This document shows, in pieces, positions 1 to 11,827 of a DNA stretch of 64,000 nt (positions are counted from its first letter, which is position 1; every line of letters starts with the position of its first letter). Below the pieces are notes generated by a model. It did no database searches. It saw nothing but the letters and a program-made list of their open reading frames with translations, and was not told the origin of the DNA. The DNA is from Diplolepis rosae (taxonomy: Eukaryota; Arthropoda; Insecta; Hymenoptera; Diplolepididae), in NCBI GenBank assembly GCA_030998225.1, contig JAPYXD010000701.1:13810501-13874500 (forward strand), read 5' to 3'. Position numbers and translations under genes: made by a program.

Positions 1-1288
1 GGTTGTTCAAAAAGTTTTGAAAGCGGAAATGAAAATACGTTTTTTTTTTGGTGAAATCACTTTTATTGCTCAGTATAATCTCCCATAAGATCAATACATT
101 TGGTCCAACGGTCTTCCAACTTGTTTATCCCGTCATGGAAGTGACTTTCTGCAAGGCCTGCAAAATACTCCTCTACAACGGCTATAACCTCTTCGTTTGA
201 TGAAAAATGCTTCCCACGAAGGAATTTCTTGAGGTGTGGGAACAGCCAGAAGTCAGAGGGAGCTAAATCAGGCGAATAAGGTGGATGCTGCAACAATTCG
301 TACTTTAATTCGGTTATTTTAGTGATGGTTTTTTGAGCTGTGTGAGCGGGTGCATTGTCTTGATGAAAAAGGATTTTTTTCTTCTGCAAACCGGGTCTTT
401 TTTCACGAATTTCTGCATCCAATTGATCCAAAAGGTTACAATAATATTCAGAATTTATTGTTTTGCCAGTTTGGAGATAATCCACCAACAAAATCCCTTT
501 TGCATCCCAAAAAACTGATGCTAACACCTTCTTCGCCGATTTCTGGACACGAACTCGCTTCGATGCCGAAGTGCCTGGTTCACACCACTCCTTAGCCTCT
601 TGTTTTGATTCAGGATCATGATGGAAGACCCAAGTCTCATCCATAGTGATGAATCGACGCAAAAAATCCTTTTTATCCTTTCGAAAACGCTCCAAATGTT
701 GCTCAGAAAGTCGCATTCGAACGTGTTTTTGTTCCATTGTGAGCGAATGCGGCACCCATTGTGCACAGAGCTTTCTGAAACCCAAAAATTCACGTAAAAT
801 ATGACTCACACTGCCTAATGAGATGTCTAGGGCCTCTGCAAAATCTCTCTCGGTCAATCGATGATCTTCCAAAACCATATCCTGTACTTTTGCTATGAAT
901 GCTGGTGTTGATGCACTTTTTGGACTTCCTGAGCGTGGATCGTCTTCAACGCTTTTTCGACCACATCTAAACTCTAAAACCCATCGATGCACAGTTGGAA
1001 ATGAAGGAGCAGCTTCCTTTAACACTTTCACCATTTTTGTATGAATTTCCGTTGCTGATAAACCTTCCAAAACAAAGAATTTTATCACTGCACGATATTG
1101 GGTTTTTTCCATTGTACAAAAATACACTGACACGTCAACTTCAAATGGCTTGTAAACAAACAATGAATTGACAGAGTGGAATGACACTTTGGGTATGTTC
1201 ATATGAAAGATGAAATCTTAAAATGGCGTAGAAATTTTGGTTCTTGTACTGCTCTATAGATGTCGCTTTCAGAACTTTTTGAACAACC
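1..1288 (-). mobile_element. Complete mariner transposon
   Basis: The element is bounded by inverted repeats of about 25 bp (ggttgttcaaaaagttttga at the left, the complement at 1264-1288, one mismatch). A TA dinucleotide at 1289-1290 follows it, the expected mariner target duplication; the matching left TA would lie just before the window. One uninterrupted transposase gene on the minus strand fills the interior. Length (about 1.29 kb), terminal repeats and a single intronless gene are all typical of full-length mariners. It is the least damaged transposon in the window and therefore probably the youngest. Confidence 0.95.
63..1112 (-). CDS. mariner transposase (DD34D), apparently intact
   Basis: Encodes a 349-residue cut-and-paste transposase acting on its own terminal repeats. 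The frame is open further upstream (to 1202), but the Met at 1112 begins the usual mariner start MEKTQYRAVIKFF, so I choose it. N-terminal half: a helix-turn-helix pair (around PSFPTVHRW and ISLGSVSHIL) and the linker WVPHSL, a variant of the mariner WVPHEL motif. Catalytic residues: D in TMDETW, D in HQDNAPAH and D in YSPDLAPSDFW; the last two are separated by 34 residues, the mariner DD34D spacing. It ends DYTEQ followed by a stop. I see no frameshift or internal stop. TMDETW places it nearer irritans/cecropia-type mariners than mauritiana-type, but the subfamily is not certain. Confidence 0.95.
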   Translation of the reverse strand: MEKTQYRAVIKFFVLEGLSATEIHTKMVKVLKEAAPSFPTVHRWVLEFRCGRKSVEDDPRSGSPKSASTPAFIAKVQDMVLEDHRLTERDFAEALDISLGSVSHILREFLGFRKLCAQWVPHSLTMEQKHVRMRLSEQHLERFRKDKKDFLRRFITMDETWVFHHDPESKQEAKEWCEPGTSASKRVRVQKSAKKVLASVFWDAKGILLVDYLQTGKTINSEYYCNLLDQLDAEIREKRPGLQKKKILFHQDNAPAHTAQKTITKITELKYELLQHPPYSPDLAPSDFWLFPHLKKFLRGKHFSSNEEVIAVVEEYFAGLAESHFHDGINKLEDRWTKCIDLMGDYTEQ

Positions 1289-1773
1289 TAGTATTTCTCA
1301 CGATAAAATTGGTAAGTCATTATAACCTAAAATTTTGTCATCGATTCGATGGATTTTTTCTTTTTTTGCAACGATTTAAATGTTAAAATCACAAATTAAA
1401 TGGAGCTTAATTGATAATTTTTGTTCGAATAATAATATAATCAGAGTAAATATATTTCGTGGGAAATTTCGATATAATATATATTCCACTCCTAGCAAAT
1501 CATCGCCTGTTTCGGCTTTTGATCTCTTGTTCAATGTCTATTACGTTTTCAATCTCCAATTTCCAACCTCGCTCATTAACTTTTTCAATTTCTTCGCGAA
1601 CTATGTGTATGGCATCGATTCCATTTTCATGAATTCTGTTTCATCGCTCCACAACAATACTAATAATTTCAAAAATGTGTTTTTCCCGATGCTTTAATTT
1701 ATTCATTAATTTATGCATGAAAATATATTTGTTATTTTTGGAAACTGTCACGCCACCTGATATATTTATTATT
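1289..1773. other. AT-rich spacer
   Basis: No recognisable gene. A plus-strand open frame at 1380-1697 has no familiar motif and biased composition; I regard it as chance. Confidence 0.5.
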
Positions 1774-1968
1774 GGGTTGTCCCAGAAGTAATTGCCGATT
1801 TTTTCAAGTACAAGGAATGTGTTTTAATCAATGGTATATTTTCCATTTTGTTCAATGACCTTTTGCTATATTTCTAGTAACTTCATGATTCCACGCTCAT
1901 AGAACTTCTGGTCTTTATCGTCAATCTACGATGCCATCTCCATACAGTTGACCTTCTAAGTTCTCTTG
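1774..1968 (-). pseudogene. mariner 3' remnant
   Basis: Starts with a mariner-like terminal repeat (ttgggttgtcccagaagtaa). The minus strand then encodes the C-terminal end of a mariner transposase, reading DKDQKFYERGIMKLLEI, a stop, QKVIEQNGKYTID. The FYERGIMKL..KVIEQNG.Y motif is the conserved C-terminal segment of this transposase group. The rest of the element is missing; similarity fades near 1968. Confidence 0.8.
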
Positions 1969-4813
1969 AAAATTTTTTTACATATTTTGAAAATTCAGGG
2001 GTGGCGTAATGAAGAGAAAATATTAATTAAATTTTATTTTGAGAAAAATCCAGTTTCTTGGTTTTTTTTCGATAAACAGTAAAAAAGAAAATTTTTTGCA
2101 ATGAGGAAACAAATCCGCTATAAAATTTTCTACAAAGTGGTACGTTTCAAAATTTCATTTTCCAAAAAATGATTTTTAAGGCATCAGGGGCCATCTCAAA
2201 TGGCCCGAAACGCCGTGGAAAGTTTTATGCAGGGTTATAGATTCCGGCGGCGCCATTACTGACAAATCTGAAACAACAATTATAATTGTCACTTTATTGA
2301 GATCTATTGCAATTTAATATATATGATTGTAAAAATCAGGAGGAAAAGTAAATAATCAGGAAGTTTCGTATTCGTTGTGCCATATCTTGTATTATTGAAA
2401 TTGAAGTTGGCGCCAAATAGAGTAATTAATGTCACGCGTGTGATTCCAATTTTGCGTAACATCGTACTATCGTCCTCGATTAAATTTGACTCACGGAGAC
2501 GAAACAGGTTTCGTGAGAATAAAACTGCAAGCAGAGCCCTCGGGCAAATACCTCGTGAGCAAAGTCAATGCCTTTTTCCACCGGTTAATGATGACGAAGG
2601 CGTGTATATCCGCGACATTCAAGTTTTGCAATTAGGCTATTCGTGCATTATAAGTTTACGATATAAAGAAATTGCCAATAATTACATTTTATAGCGTCTC
2701 ATCGGGATCGTGATATTTGCAAGGTCTTTAACGATACACACGACTTGACCAACGATTTGATGTACTATTTCGCAATCAATCTTGAACTCGTTTCACATTT
2801 ATGACTCGCAATGTCAAACAATCCATGAAAGAAAAAAAATCAGATTCTAAAAGAGCACTGACATATCTACACACGTGTTAAGATCACTCAAGAGTAAAAT
2901 TTTAATAACAGTTAATCCTCGAGCTGAACAATGGCCATAGTGGAAAAATTGTTCAAAAATGGCAATCTCTTGACTCATGATACTCAAGATCGATCCGTTT
3001 TTCTAGCCGTTAGACATTATTCATCTGGAAAAAATTACACTCAAGATACAAACTTACTTTTATTTTGAAATTCAAATTCTTTCGAAAAATACATTTTACA
3101 TATTATTGTAATTTTAATTTAGATATGATACTATTACATTTTTCACTATTTCCTGTGTAAAAAGTTTTAGTAACGTTTCCCTAGGCTAGGCTCTGTTTCC
3201 ATGACAAACTAAGGCTTGCCAGGCTTGTGCCTGTTTTAAGCCACAGATAAATTTCTGCATGAGTAAGCAATAAAATGTTAATATGCAAAAATTCTATGGC
3301 CTATAATTAAATACTGAGCTTGACTCGGCCCAAATTAGGCAAATTAAAAATCCGAAAGTTAGAATTGCTGTAACTCGTCTGCCAGGACTGGGCTATGAAA
3401 AAGTTTCTGCATGAATTATGAAATTTTCGACAGTTTTTATTAATGGCACTTTGATAGATTATATAATCTAATACAATTTTCATGGTAAATTTTTCAGCAT
3501 GAATCATATTAACAATAAAAATGGCCTCTACTGTGAATAGTTTCCAAAGGTTTTTGGTGTGCAAAAGTAACTGTGGGACATGAAACTAGTTTCTTTCAAT
3601 GCACCTTGAACATTACAGTTTTATTTGTTATCTTGCCACGCCTACTATATAATGACAACTGAAAAATAAAGTACACTGTGAAATATGTTTCGCTTGATTC
3701 AAGCCAAAGATTTGTTCTATTTAATCAGATTCATTGAAGCCTGTTGCATAATCCAAATTCAAAATGGAGAAGAATCGACCAAATTGATTCGAACTTTTTT
3801 CGGCTAGACTCTCAATTTGAATTAGTTAAAAATTGGGCACTAATTTACTTTAGTGAATTTTTTTACTGATTATTAGTTATTTTCTTCTAACTCCATTTGC
3901 AAAAATAAAGTTTTTGAAAAATAATCAGTAAAAAATGACTGATTTAAATTCTAAAATGATTATCACTATAATATTTCTACTGATTCAATTAGTATAAAAC
4001 TAATCAATTATCATAAATATTCACCCGTTTCATTTTAACTAGTATTTTTGTACTAATTTTATTCAGTGAACATTTCTTAACGCAATCAGTTATTTTTTCT
4101 TAATTTGCAATCAAATTCACTGATCATATCGTAAAGAGTGAGTCACTGATTTTAATTTAGGTAAATTTTATTTAATTCAGATTGAGACGATCATAATAGT
4201 AAAACACTTCTCAATATTTTAATTAGTAGTTCTTAATTAATTCAGATATATGAAATTTTATAAAAACTTGTCTATTTTTGTAATTTTATTTTATATTTTG
4301 TCTTTTGAGGTGTAAAATTGTGTCAGTCAAATTCCTTATTAAGTCATATGATCTTTAAAATATCTGTCTGTACGTGATTTCACAAAGTGAGACAAAAAAA
4401 ATATAGAATATTTTAGGTGTCATCCGAAAATCACTATCACTTTTCTCTAACTTGAGCAAAATATATTTCACTGAGACTTAAGTCTTCAGATTTTCACCCA
4501 CATACGAAGAATTTTTCTTCCTCCACAAGGAACCCCTTTTATCCGATAATAATGTGGGTTTTATCCAGTGAGAATGATTTTCTGTGGTGCGATGAAAAAT
4601 AATATGAGTTCAAATTAAGATTTGCTTTTAACTTGTATTAGTATTTTATTTTCTGATTCTTTAAATTCTCTAGACCATTCAAAAAATATATTGAACAGTT
4701 ATTCTAACAAAATCATTTTTCTTTAAGTCTTTAGCGGAAATAACTACTAAAATAGTCTGACTGATTTATTAGGATATTAATTTGACTAAGTTATCTAGTT
4801 CAATAAAGATTGA
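1969..4813. other. AT-rich intergenic region
   Basis: No convincing gene. A locally more GC-rich island at about 2370-2690 has a plus-strand frame of 105 codons (2377-2694) without known motifs. At about 3830-4150 there are loosely repeated 'actgatt/aatcagt' words like those inside the CTCTCTAAAT-ended MITEs, but no clear ends. Confidence 0.4.
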
Positions 4814-5136
4814 GGCCATGGATCAATCGAATCACGTGACTAAATTATACATTTATTCGTTCATGTAAGATAACTTTTTTAATTTACAAAGTATCTTTCT
4901 AAAAATTTAGGAAATGTAACAAAAGACAATAAAGCACGTCTATTAAATTAATTTTAGTAAAAATTTTGAAAAATTGGAAGACTTATCGATAATATCGATA
5001 ACGAAGTTGACAGACGATTTTCATCGTCTTCTATTGCATTTTCCACTTTTTTCGGGAAGATATTTTGTAAAATAAAAAAGTTATCTTACACGAACTTTTA
5101 CAGGAATTTGGTCACGTGATCTGGTTGATTTATAGC
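4814..5136. repeat. Palindromic MITE, GGCCATGG/CACGTGA family, copy 1
   Basis: Inverted ends: ggccatggatcaatcga then cacgtgac at the left, and gtcacgtgatctggttgatt then tatagcc at the right. The two halves fold on each other (aagttatctta motifs, and central tatcgataatatcgata). Related copies are at 28404-28747, 28757-29115 and 39569-39910. No coding capacity. Confidence 0.8.
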
Positions 5137-5198
5137 CTTAATATGAAAACTAATAATACGATTATAAAAGGTAAAATAAATATTTACAAAATCCTTAA

Positions 5199-5435
5199 CC
5201 CTCCGTTACCAAACATATAGGGGATTCCCTCAGTGGGGTCAGTTTTTTGGATCAGTTTTTGAAATAACTTCTAATCTACGCTTCACACAGTCTGATCCGT
5301 TTGAATACCTTTCCACGAATTATTCCTGAAGCTTTTTGTAGCAATAAAAAATGTTCAAATAGAATACTCATTCAATAATCACTTTTCAAAACAATGGGTG
5401 ACCGTGTAACAATTTTTAAGTTTGGTAATGGAGGG
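5199..5435. mobile_element. TTAA-flanked short element (piggyBac-like MITE)
   Basis: Inverted ends ccctccgttaccaaaca and tttggtaatggaggg. The left flank is TTAA (5195-5198); the right is TCAA (5436-5439), one substitution from TTAA. TTAA targets and CCC-type ends are typical of piggyBac-superfamily derivatives. 237 bp, non-coding. Confidence 0.7.
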
Positions 5436-5895
5436 TCAAGGGGTTAGACTAGTTTCTACTACTCAAAATGGGGTCGATTTTCTGGGAATAAAAAAAAACT
5501 ATACGACCAACTGTTATGAGATTTTTTTATACTGTATTTAGCATTATTCAATGTAGTTCCACCAATTTTTTGACATTGAAATATGGAGTTATAGCCGAGA
5601 CATAAGTCATTTTTTGGCGATCCATAAAAAAATGTAGCAAAACGACTGCAGTTGTAAGTGACGTCAGAGTGCCTGAAATAAAAAAAACAACCAAGGCGTT
5701 AAACTAGATAACATTATGCATATAATGAATTAGGGTTTTTGAAAAATATCAAAAATTGACAAAATAGCGGCGTTTTGAAAAAAAGTTTCAAATTTTGCCA
5801 AAAAAACGTCAATTTTCTGCATTGCAAATTTGCAATTTTTAACGGATCAGAAAGATCCTAGTTCATGGTATGTAAAAATATGTGCTGAGTATCCC
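5436..5895. other. AT-rich repeat-derived sequence
   Basis: No gene. About 5630-5700 (ctgcagttgtaagtgacgtc, then ggcac..tgaaataaaa in reverse) resembles words near 54230-54280, suggesting an old dispersed repeat. Confidence 0.35.
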
Positions 5896-6241
5896 TGGCG
5901 GAAGTATCGGATAGGAATTCATTCCGAGCCAATCAGAACTATTCCGATTCATTCCGATATCTGTATCTGAGTCAATGGGAATCATTCTGAACCAATCCGA
6001 AAAAGGTTTTTTAACTCGTTTGATGAAAGATGGTTTGAATTGGTTCGGATTCATTCGCAAAGTTGCCTCGAATTGAATCGGATTAGGTCGGATTGATTTT
6101 TTACGATTTTTCATCAAACGAGTTACAAAACATTTTTCGGATTGGTTCAGAATGAATCCCATTGAGTCGTATACAGATATCGGAATGAATTGGAATAATT
6201 ATGATTGGCTCGGAATGAATTCCTATCCGATACTTTCGCCA
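5896..6241. repeat. Palindromic MITE rich in 'ggaatgaatc' words
   Basis: Near-perfect foldback: tggcggaagtatcggatagg at the left, cctatccgatactttcgcca at the right, arms of about 170 bp meeting near 6065. The arms consist of imperfect 'attcggattg/caatccgaat' words. A more diverged relative is at 24850-25105. The open frame at 5863-6162 is a by-product of the repeat. Confidence 0.85.
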
Positions 6242-6349
6242 GTGATAACCTGAAAATTCCGAATCGATTTCTCGATTTGTTCGCGAGTTGGAGCTGCAAC
6301 CATTTTGAAAAATGCAATTCCGAGAAAAACGCGTTTAAAATTTTAACTC

Positions 6350-6733
6350 CCAGGTGGAAAAGTCACATTCATGCCAGTATTTACAAACGGCACAGTACCA
6401 CGCCAGTTGTAAACAAGGAGCAATGCCTGTACTGGACAGTTGGTACCGGGCCGAGGGTTGGCGCGGTACTGGCATAGTACAGCCACAGTCCTGAGACCAA
6501 GTGTCGGCTAACAACCGACTTCGGAGTAATGCCAGTACTGAGCCAGTACATATTTCAGTGCTGGCATGGTACCGATGTCCAGTACCGCGCCAGTACCGAT
6601 GGGCAACTTGCAGCCAAGTTACCTTTCGGAGCCACGCCGGTGGTAGGCCGTGCTTATGCCAGTACCGCGCCAGTACTGTAAATCCTTCTGCGGTACTGGT
6701 ACGGTACAGAACCGGTTGTAAATTTCCAGCTAG
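6350..6733. repeat. MITE with internal 'gccagtaccg' repeats, copy 1
   Basis: Ends complement each other (ccaggtggaaaa .. aaatttccagctagg). The interior is built from many copies of cagtac/gtactg and gccagtaccgcgcc in both orientations. It is GC-rich against its surroundings. A second copy is at 21080-21366. Both strands carry open frames (6335-6778, 6501-6758) that simply reflect the repeat. Confidence 0.8.
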
Positions 6734-8399
6734 GCTACTGATTTTTATGTTTCGATAATATTTCAGATCCGACTCCAATATTTTGGAACATTATTCCTTA
6801 AATGTTAAACTATCGAAAAATATTTTAAAAAATCGATTTTTTGAGAGTGAGAAACTAGTCTAGCCCCTCAAAAGTTTCGATCCAAAAACAAAGAAGTCTT
6901 CAAGTAGCAGAACAAATTTGTTAACGAGTTTTTACAAATAAACTAATTTTTGCAACAATAAAACTGGATGCGATAAAATAAAATTTTTAAAACAAGATAA
7001 ATTTTACTGAATTTATTTTTTACTGTTGAAAAGTGTAAAACTATAACAAAGAGTATGTGATTTGTTATTGAGATAATGTTGCTGATAACTGTGATATAAC
7101 GTGACACGCGAGAGACGTGTGCCAGACGACCTTGCCTGGTTCAGATGGAAACAAAGACGTTAAATGATGCAAATCGATGGCTAATTATTATAATTATTTA
7201 GGTCGGAAAAAAGTGCCGATGTATATATTTTTACAATTCGATAACGCATCATTGAACTTAGGAAAAAAGCATTCCATTTATCTTTATGTCACACATCTAT
7301 TTCATTTTTCAATTTATTTTGTTTTTTTCCTTTTCTGCTGTAAAGCAGAGAAAAGATTTATAATTATTAAAACACAAAATTTAAACCACATATGTTGTAA
7401 AAAGCCTTAAGCGCCTGATTTCGCTATCTATTTTCTTCGAACTAACTTACTTGTACAACCAAATCCAAAAATTCTTTTTTTTTTCTTTTTCAAATAAAAG
7501 ATTGAAATTTTCTATTTCACAGTGACGGAGGTTGCCTTTCTAGCACCCCTGGGTGAAATATTTATTATAAAAGGTATTATCCAAATTACATGTGAAAAAA
7601 TAGTCCAAATCTAATTTGTAGATCTTTTTGAAACGAAAAATTTTCTTCCCTGACATTTTATTCGTATCTCGCATACATTTAGTGCAAAATAGAATTTTTC
7701 ATTTTTGATAAAGTTTTTTATAGTTAACACAAAAACTATATGTCCGATCAAAAAGTTGGTAGATAAAAGAATTTGTATATTTTTTGGAATAAATAATCCT
7801 GCCCCCAACACTTTTTCCGTATTTCACCGAAAATTTTTTTTTTCCAGAGTCAACTATCACCCATAGTTAAGTCTAACCTAGTTGGAATAATACGGATTCC
7901 TGTTTAAGAGAATCACATACATAGAGTTAAACAAACCATTAGAAACCTTGTTACAGAGAAATAAAGAATTCTAGTTCTATTAACAATTAAATTCAATTAA
8001 TATTGCTATGCTGTTATTACAAAACTCCGCTGTAAAAAGAATATCTTCTGTATTTATTACTTTTTTACTGTGTAAAGAAAAATTTATTTTTGTCAATAAT
8101 TCTTTAAGACCCACATTTATCAATATAAATTTTGCTCTAGTAGATCATAAACGTAAAGTTATTTTTTGGTTATGTTTAATACATGCACCTGAAAGGGTCT
8201 GTCTGTCAAATCAACTTGCTTTCTTTGTTTTTCTTACTAAACTTTAACTTTGTCATTTTAACTAGGATCGCAAAGTTGGCGCCTGTCCTAACTAGGAAAA
8301 ATAGTATACGGGTACAAGGAATTTTTTTCAGTGTTCGTATAGTTATTTTGGAAACCAAAAGTTTTTACATTTAATAACATTATCATAAAATTTTGTAAC
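6734..8399. other. AT-rich intergenic region
   Basis: No recognised gene, RNA or element. Short open frames at 7177-7410, 7611-7811 and 8008-8247 are low-complexity and lack motifs. Confidence 0.4.
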
Positions 8400-9360
8400 A
8401 AGATGAGAGAAAGGCCCACGAAACACCTTTGAGAAGCACGCACAATACAAACTCATACAAACGCGGAAAGAACGAAGTTACACGGAGAAAAATAGTTCGA
8501 GTATTTTTACTCGACTTTGTCGGTTGAACATGGGATATTTCAATATCTTTTAAATCCTAATCGAGTAAAATAAATTTAATAATAGTACATAATGTACCTA
8601 AGCAGTAAAATTGACCTTTTCTAGGATGCAAAATTCAATTCCTCGCCTTCGGTTAAGGCCGTAAAACTGCATCCTCGTACGAAGGTCAACTTTACTGCTG
8701 TGGTTCATACGATACTTTATCTGCAATAAGCAGAAAAAGCGCGAGTTTATGTGCCCAAGGAGTAGAAGTAAAATGGCGCTTGATTGTACTGCGTACGCAC
8801 GCGTGTCGGACAATGTTACAATTCTATAATCAACATTGTGATGTTACCGTATTACCTTGCGCGCGCACGCATCTTTCTCTATTTCTCTCTCACTTCCCCC
8901 TCCTTACTGTTACTTTACATGCTGCTTGTCACGGTACAATAAAGTGTCATTTTACTGCCGCTCTGCGGGCAGATAAAGAGCGCTTATTCTGCCTATTTCA
9001 GATAAATACTCAATTCAGCCAACGTGAATAATAATGAGCGTCCATATGCGTCAGTGCATGGAGAAAAGTTTGGTGGTTCCGTTCGCTCAACACGTAGAAC
9101 TGATGCGTTAAACACACGGAGAGCTCCGCGACCTCTGTTCAGTCAAACGGCTCTGCCAATCCGGAAGAACCATTACCCCGAGCTAGGCGAGCCGTTACGC
9201 GAAATGCTTGGGCTAGCCGTTCTCTCGCAAGCTTTGTCATCGGTTTGGGGTAACCAGTGGGCCAATTTTAGAGTAGGCGTCACACTAAACCAAAGAGAAG
9301 CGACACATACACACCATTCAGTCGTAGCCAATCAAATTTTTCATCACAAATACACTTAAC
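8400..9360. other. GC- and CpG-richer island
   Basis: Composition changes sharply: many CG dinucleotides (gcgcgcacgc, tacgcacgcgtgtcgg, gttacgcgaaatg) in an otherwise AT-rich region. A plus-strand frame at 9024-9359 (111 codons) has no recognisable motif. It could be a promoter/5' exon region or an old GC-rich element; I cannot decide. It contains the hairpin at 8601-8700. Confidence 0.4.
8601..8700. repeat. 100-bp imperfect hairpin
   Basis: Left arm agcagtaaaattgacc..ggatgca pairs with right arm tgcatcc..ggtcaactttactgct. No flanking duplication identified. Confidence 0.6.
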
Positions 9361-9379
9361 ATGAGGCGTATAGAGCAAA

Positions 9380-9715
9380 AGGAAAGTAAATATTTTTGTC
9401 ATAGAGAAGTGAAACATATAAACGGTTGGAGCAAAAGAAAAATAAATCTTCTTCAGCGGTAAAGCGAAACAACATAAAGTTGAAGCAAAAGAGAAACAAA
9501 TATTTTTTAGCGGTAGAATGAAACAAACTAAAGTTGGAGGAAAAGAGCGACTCGGTTGTCCTGCTTTAATGTTGGAGCAAAAGCGAGACTTTATTTTGTT
9601 TCGTTCTACCGCTGAAAAAGATTTGTTTCTCTTTTGCTTCAAGTTTATTTTGTTTCGCTTTACCGCTAATAACAAACAGCTATCTTTGTTGGCAAATTCC
9701 ACCCTTCAAACCTCT
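9380..9715. repeat. Tandem and inverted repeat of a ~50-bp unit
   Basis: At least four degenerate units containing 'gcggtaaagcgaaacaa' plus 'gttgaagcaaaagagaaa'. Those at about 9380-9590 are in one orientation and those at about 9590-9690 in the other (ttgtttcgctttaccgc). The inversion makes a foldback. Function unknown. Confidence 0.7.
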
Positions 9716-9799
9716 TTTCTCAAAATTTGAGCCAAATCCATTTATTAGTTTACAACTTGCAGTGTCTGAAAGCAACTAACCTCCGAATTTTTTTCAAAG

Positions 9800-10295
9800 A
9801 TGGAAAAAAGTGAATTTTCTGTGTTGATTAAACACTACTTTTTGCGTGGAAAAACCTTATCAGGAACCAAGGCCAAGCTCGATAAATATTATTCGGACTC
9901 TGCTCCATCGTATGGAATGGTTCAGAAGTGGTTCACCGAATTTCGTTGTTATCGTACGAGCACAGAAATCAAGTCCAGGTCGTCCGAATGGGATTACTAC
10001 ACTAGAAATGATCAATAAAATCCATGATATTGTTTTAAATGACCCGAAAGTGAAAGTGCGTGAAATAGCTAAGATCGTATCCATCTGAACTGAGCGTGTG
10101 GTCAATATTTTGCATACACATTTGTGCATGAGAAAGCTCAGTGCAAGATGGCTGCCGCCATCAACGCATGCACCAAAAACGCATTCGTGTGACCACTTCG
10201 GAGCAAAATTTGGCCTATTTTAACCGCAATTCGAAAGAGTTTTTGCATCGATTTGTGACGATGGATGAAACATGGATTCACCACTATACCCTACA
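9800..10295 (+). pseudogene. irritans-type mariner transposase, truncated
   Basis: Begins MEKSEFSVLIKHYFLRGKT, a typical irritans/Himar-like start. It continues past a frameshift near 9960 to MINKIHDIVLNDPKVKVREIAKI, then a stop (TGA) near 10086. Further on it has SEQNLAYFNRNSKEFLHRF and the first catalytic motif TMDETWIHHYT. Similarity ends abruptly at about 10295, where sequence shared with the foldback element of 41652-42742 begins. The second and third catalytic Asp regions are absent. Confidence 0.85.
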
Positions 10296-10385
10296 TAAAC
10301 TATTTTATGTGACTTCGGCACATTTACATTTTTCTGCGTACACTCGAATCCAATCTAGTATACGCAGAATCTTCCAATCGAATCT
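10296..10385. repeat. Fragment of foldback family seen at 41652-42742
   Basis: Contains attttatgtgacttcgg and gcgtacactcgaatc..atctagta, matching about 42172-42235. It lies exactly where the mariner frame at 9800-10295 is cut off. Confidence 0.6.
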
Positions 10386-10572
10386 TCGGTAATAGAAAAT
10401 TACGCATTTGACACGAGACAGCTAAAAATGCGAAACACGGTGGAGCGACTTTCAAAATACATCGCTGCCAAATCCGCAATAATAAACAAATATTTCTGAA
10501 AATTTCCAGAAAACTTCCTCTAACGGTAAGAAACAAATTTGTCGCTGGAAGTTTTCCGAAATCGGAAATTTA

Positions 10573-11827
10573 TTGGATCCATAACTTAATTCGTGCGGTT
10601 TTTTTTCAAAATTTGAACGTTTATTTAAGAAAAACATGTACAATAGTATTATTCAAAGTATTGCCCATCTGAAGCTATGACTTTTTCCTATCTTTCTGGC
10701 AATTTGTGGATTCTATCCCAAAAGAACTGAGCCGGCTTGGCGGCCAAGAATGAATCAAGCCAAGTTTTGATACCCTGTTCTGATGTGAAGCGTATTCCAG
10801 TGAGGGCGTTCTGCATCGAACGGAACAAATGTTTGTCAGAAGAGGCAAGGTCTGGGCTATAAGGCGGGTAGGGTGAAACTTCCCATCCACTGTTTTCCAA
10901 ATAGTTCTTAACCAGAATAGCAATATGGGGCCGAGCGTTGTCATGATGGAAAATTATTGCCTCGTGTCTGGTCGCATATTCCGGGCGTTTTTCAGCTATT
11001 GCTCTCTTCAAACGGATTAATTGTGTTCGGTAGCGTTCTCCATTGATGATTTCACCCGGTTTTAGCAGCTCATTTTACAGCACACCCTTCTGATCCCACC
11101 AAATGCAGACCATTACCTTCGCCCCATGGATATTCGGCTTTGCCGTTAATTTGGCTGGTTGGCCGGGTTTCACATATCATTTTTTGCGCTTGGGGTTGTC
11201 GTAATGGATCCATTTTTCATCACCAGTAACAATCCAATGCAAAAATGACTTCTTTTTGTGGCGTTCCAGCAGCATTTCGGACATGCAGAACCGCCTTTCA
11301 ACGTCTCTCGGCTTGAGTTCATGTGTAACCCAATTTCTTTGCTTTTGAATGTATCCGGCTGCTTTTAAACGTTTTGAAATGGCTGCTTGAGTGACTCCCA
11401 AAGATTCTGCGAGCTCTTCTTGTGTTTGGCAACAATCTTCATCGAGTGATGCTTCTAGTTCTTCATCTCCAAACTTTTTTGGCTGCCCAGGACGTTCTTC
11501 GTCTTCCAAGCCAAAATCACCACTTTTAAATCGTGCAAACCACTTTTGGCACGTTCGCTCAGCTAGAGCATGTTCACCATAAACTTCTACCAAAATACGA
11601 TGATTTTCTGCAGAAGTTTTCTTCATATTAAAGTAATGAAGAAGAACTCCCCGCAAAAACACTTTTTCAGGCACAAAGTTCGACATAATATATTTGAGTG
11701 AAAAAAAATTATTGTTGTTTACGCTTCAAATGAATGACATATACTGAAAAAGACGCACAATGACAGTTGCTTTCCAACGCATGTTCGGAATATTGGAGAA
11801 ACCGCGAGAATTAAGTTATAGATCCAA
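10573..11827 (-). mobile_element. mauritiana-like mariner, full length but dead
   Basis: Terminal repeats of 28 bp: ttggatccataacttaattc at the left, complement of gaattaagttatagatccaa at the right. TA target duplications lie at 10571-10572 and 11828-11829. The interior encodes a transposase with stops. A deletion derivative of the same family is at 58712-59275; the derivative retains about 35 bp next to the right terminal repeat that this copy lacks. Confidence 0.92.
10649..11686 (-). pseudogene. mauritiana-like mariner transposase with in-frame stops
   Basis: Starts MSNFVPEKVFLRGVLLHYFN at 11686 and ends DGQYFE at 10649, one continuous frame with at least three stop codons. The first follows NPKRKK (about 11177). 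The second is inside the strand after WWDQKGVL (about 11072). The third replaces W in the PER-W-EKV motif (about 10688). Conserved features: the helix-turn-helix region QTQEELAESLGVTQAAISKR, WVTHEL (variant of WVPHEL), first Asp in TGDEKWIHY, second in HHDNARPH and third in YSPDLASSD, the last two 34 residues apart. It cannot make a complete protein unless stops are read through. Confidence 0.9.

Noticed and set aside
2377..2694. 105-codon plus-strand frame in a GC-richer patch
   Set aside because: No motif, no splice context and no second exon; kept only as a note on the region.
6335..6778. 147-codon minus-strand frame
   Set aside because: Lies entirely in the 'gccagtaccg' MITE, open on both strands because of the repeat; recurs in the second MITE copy only as fragments.
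9024..9359. 111-codon frame in the CpG-rich island
   Set aside because: No motif, and GC-rich patches lack stops by chance.
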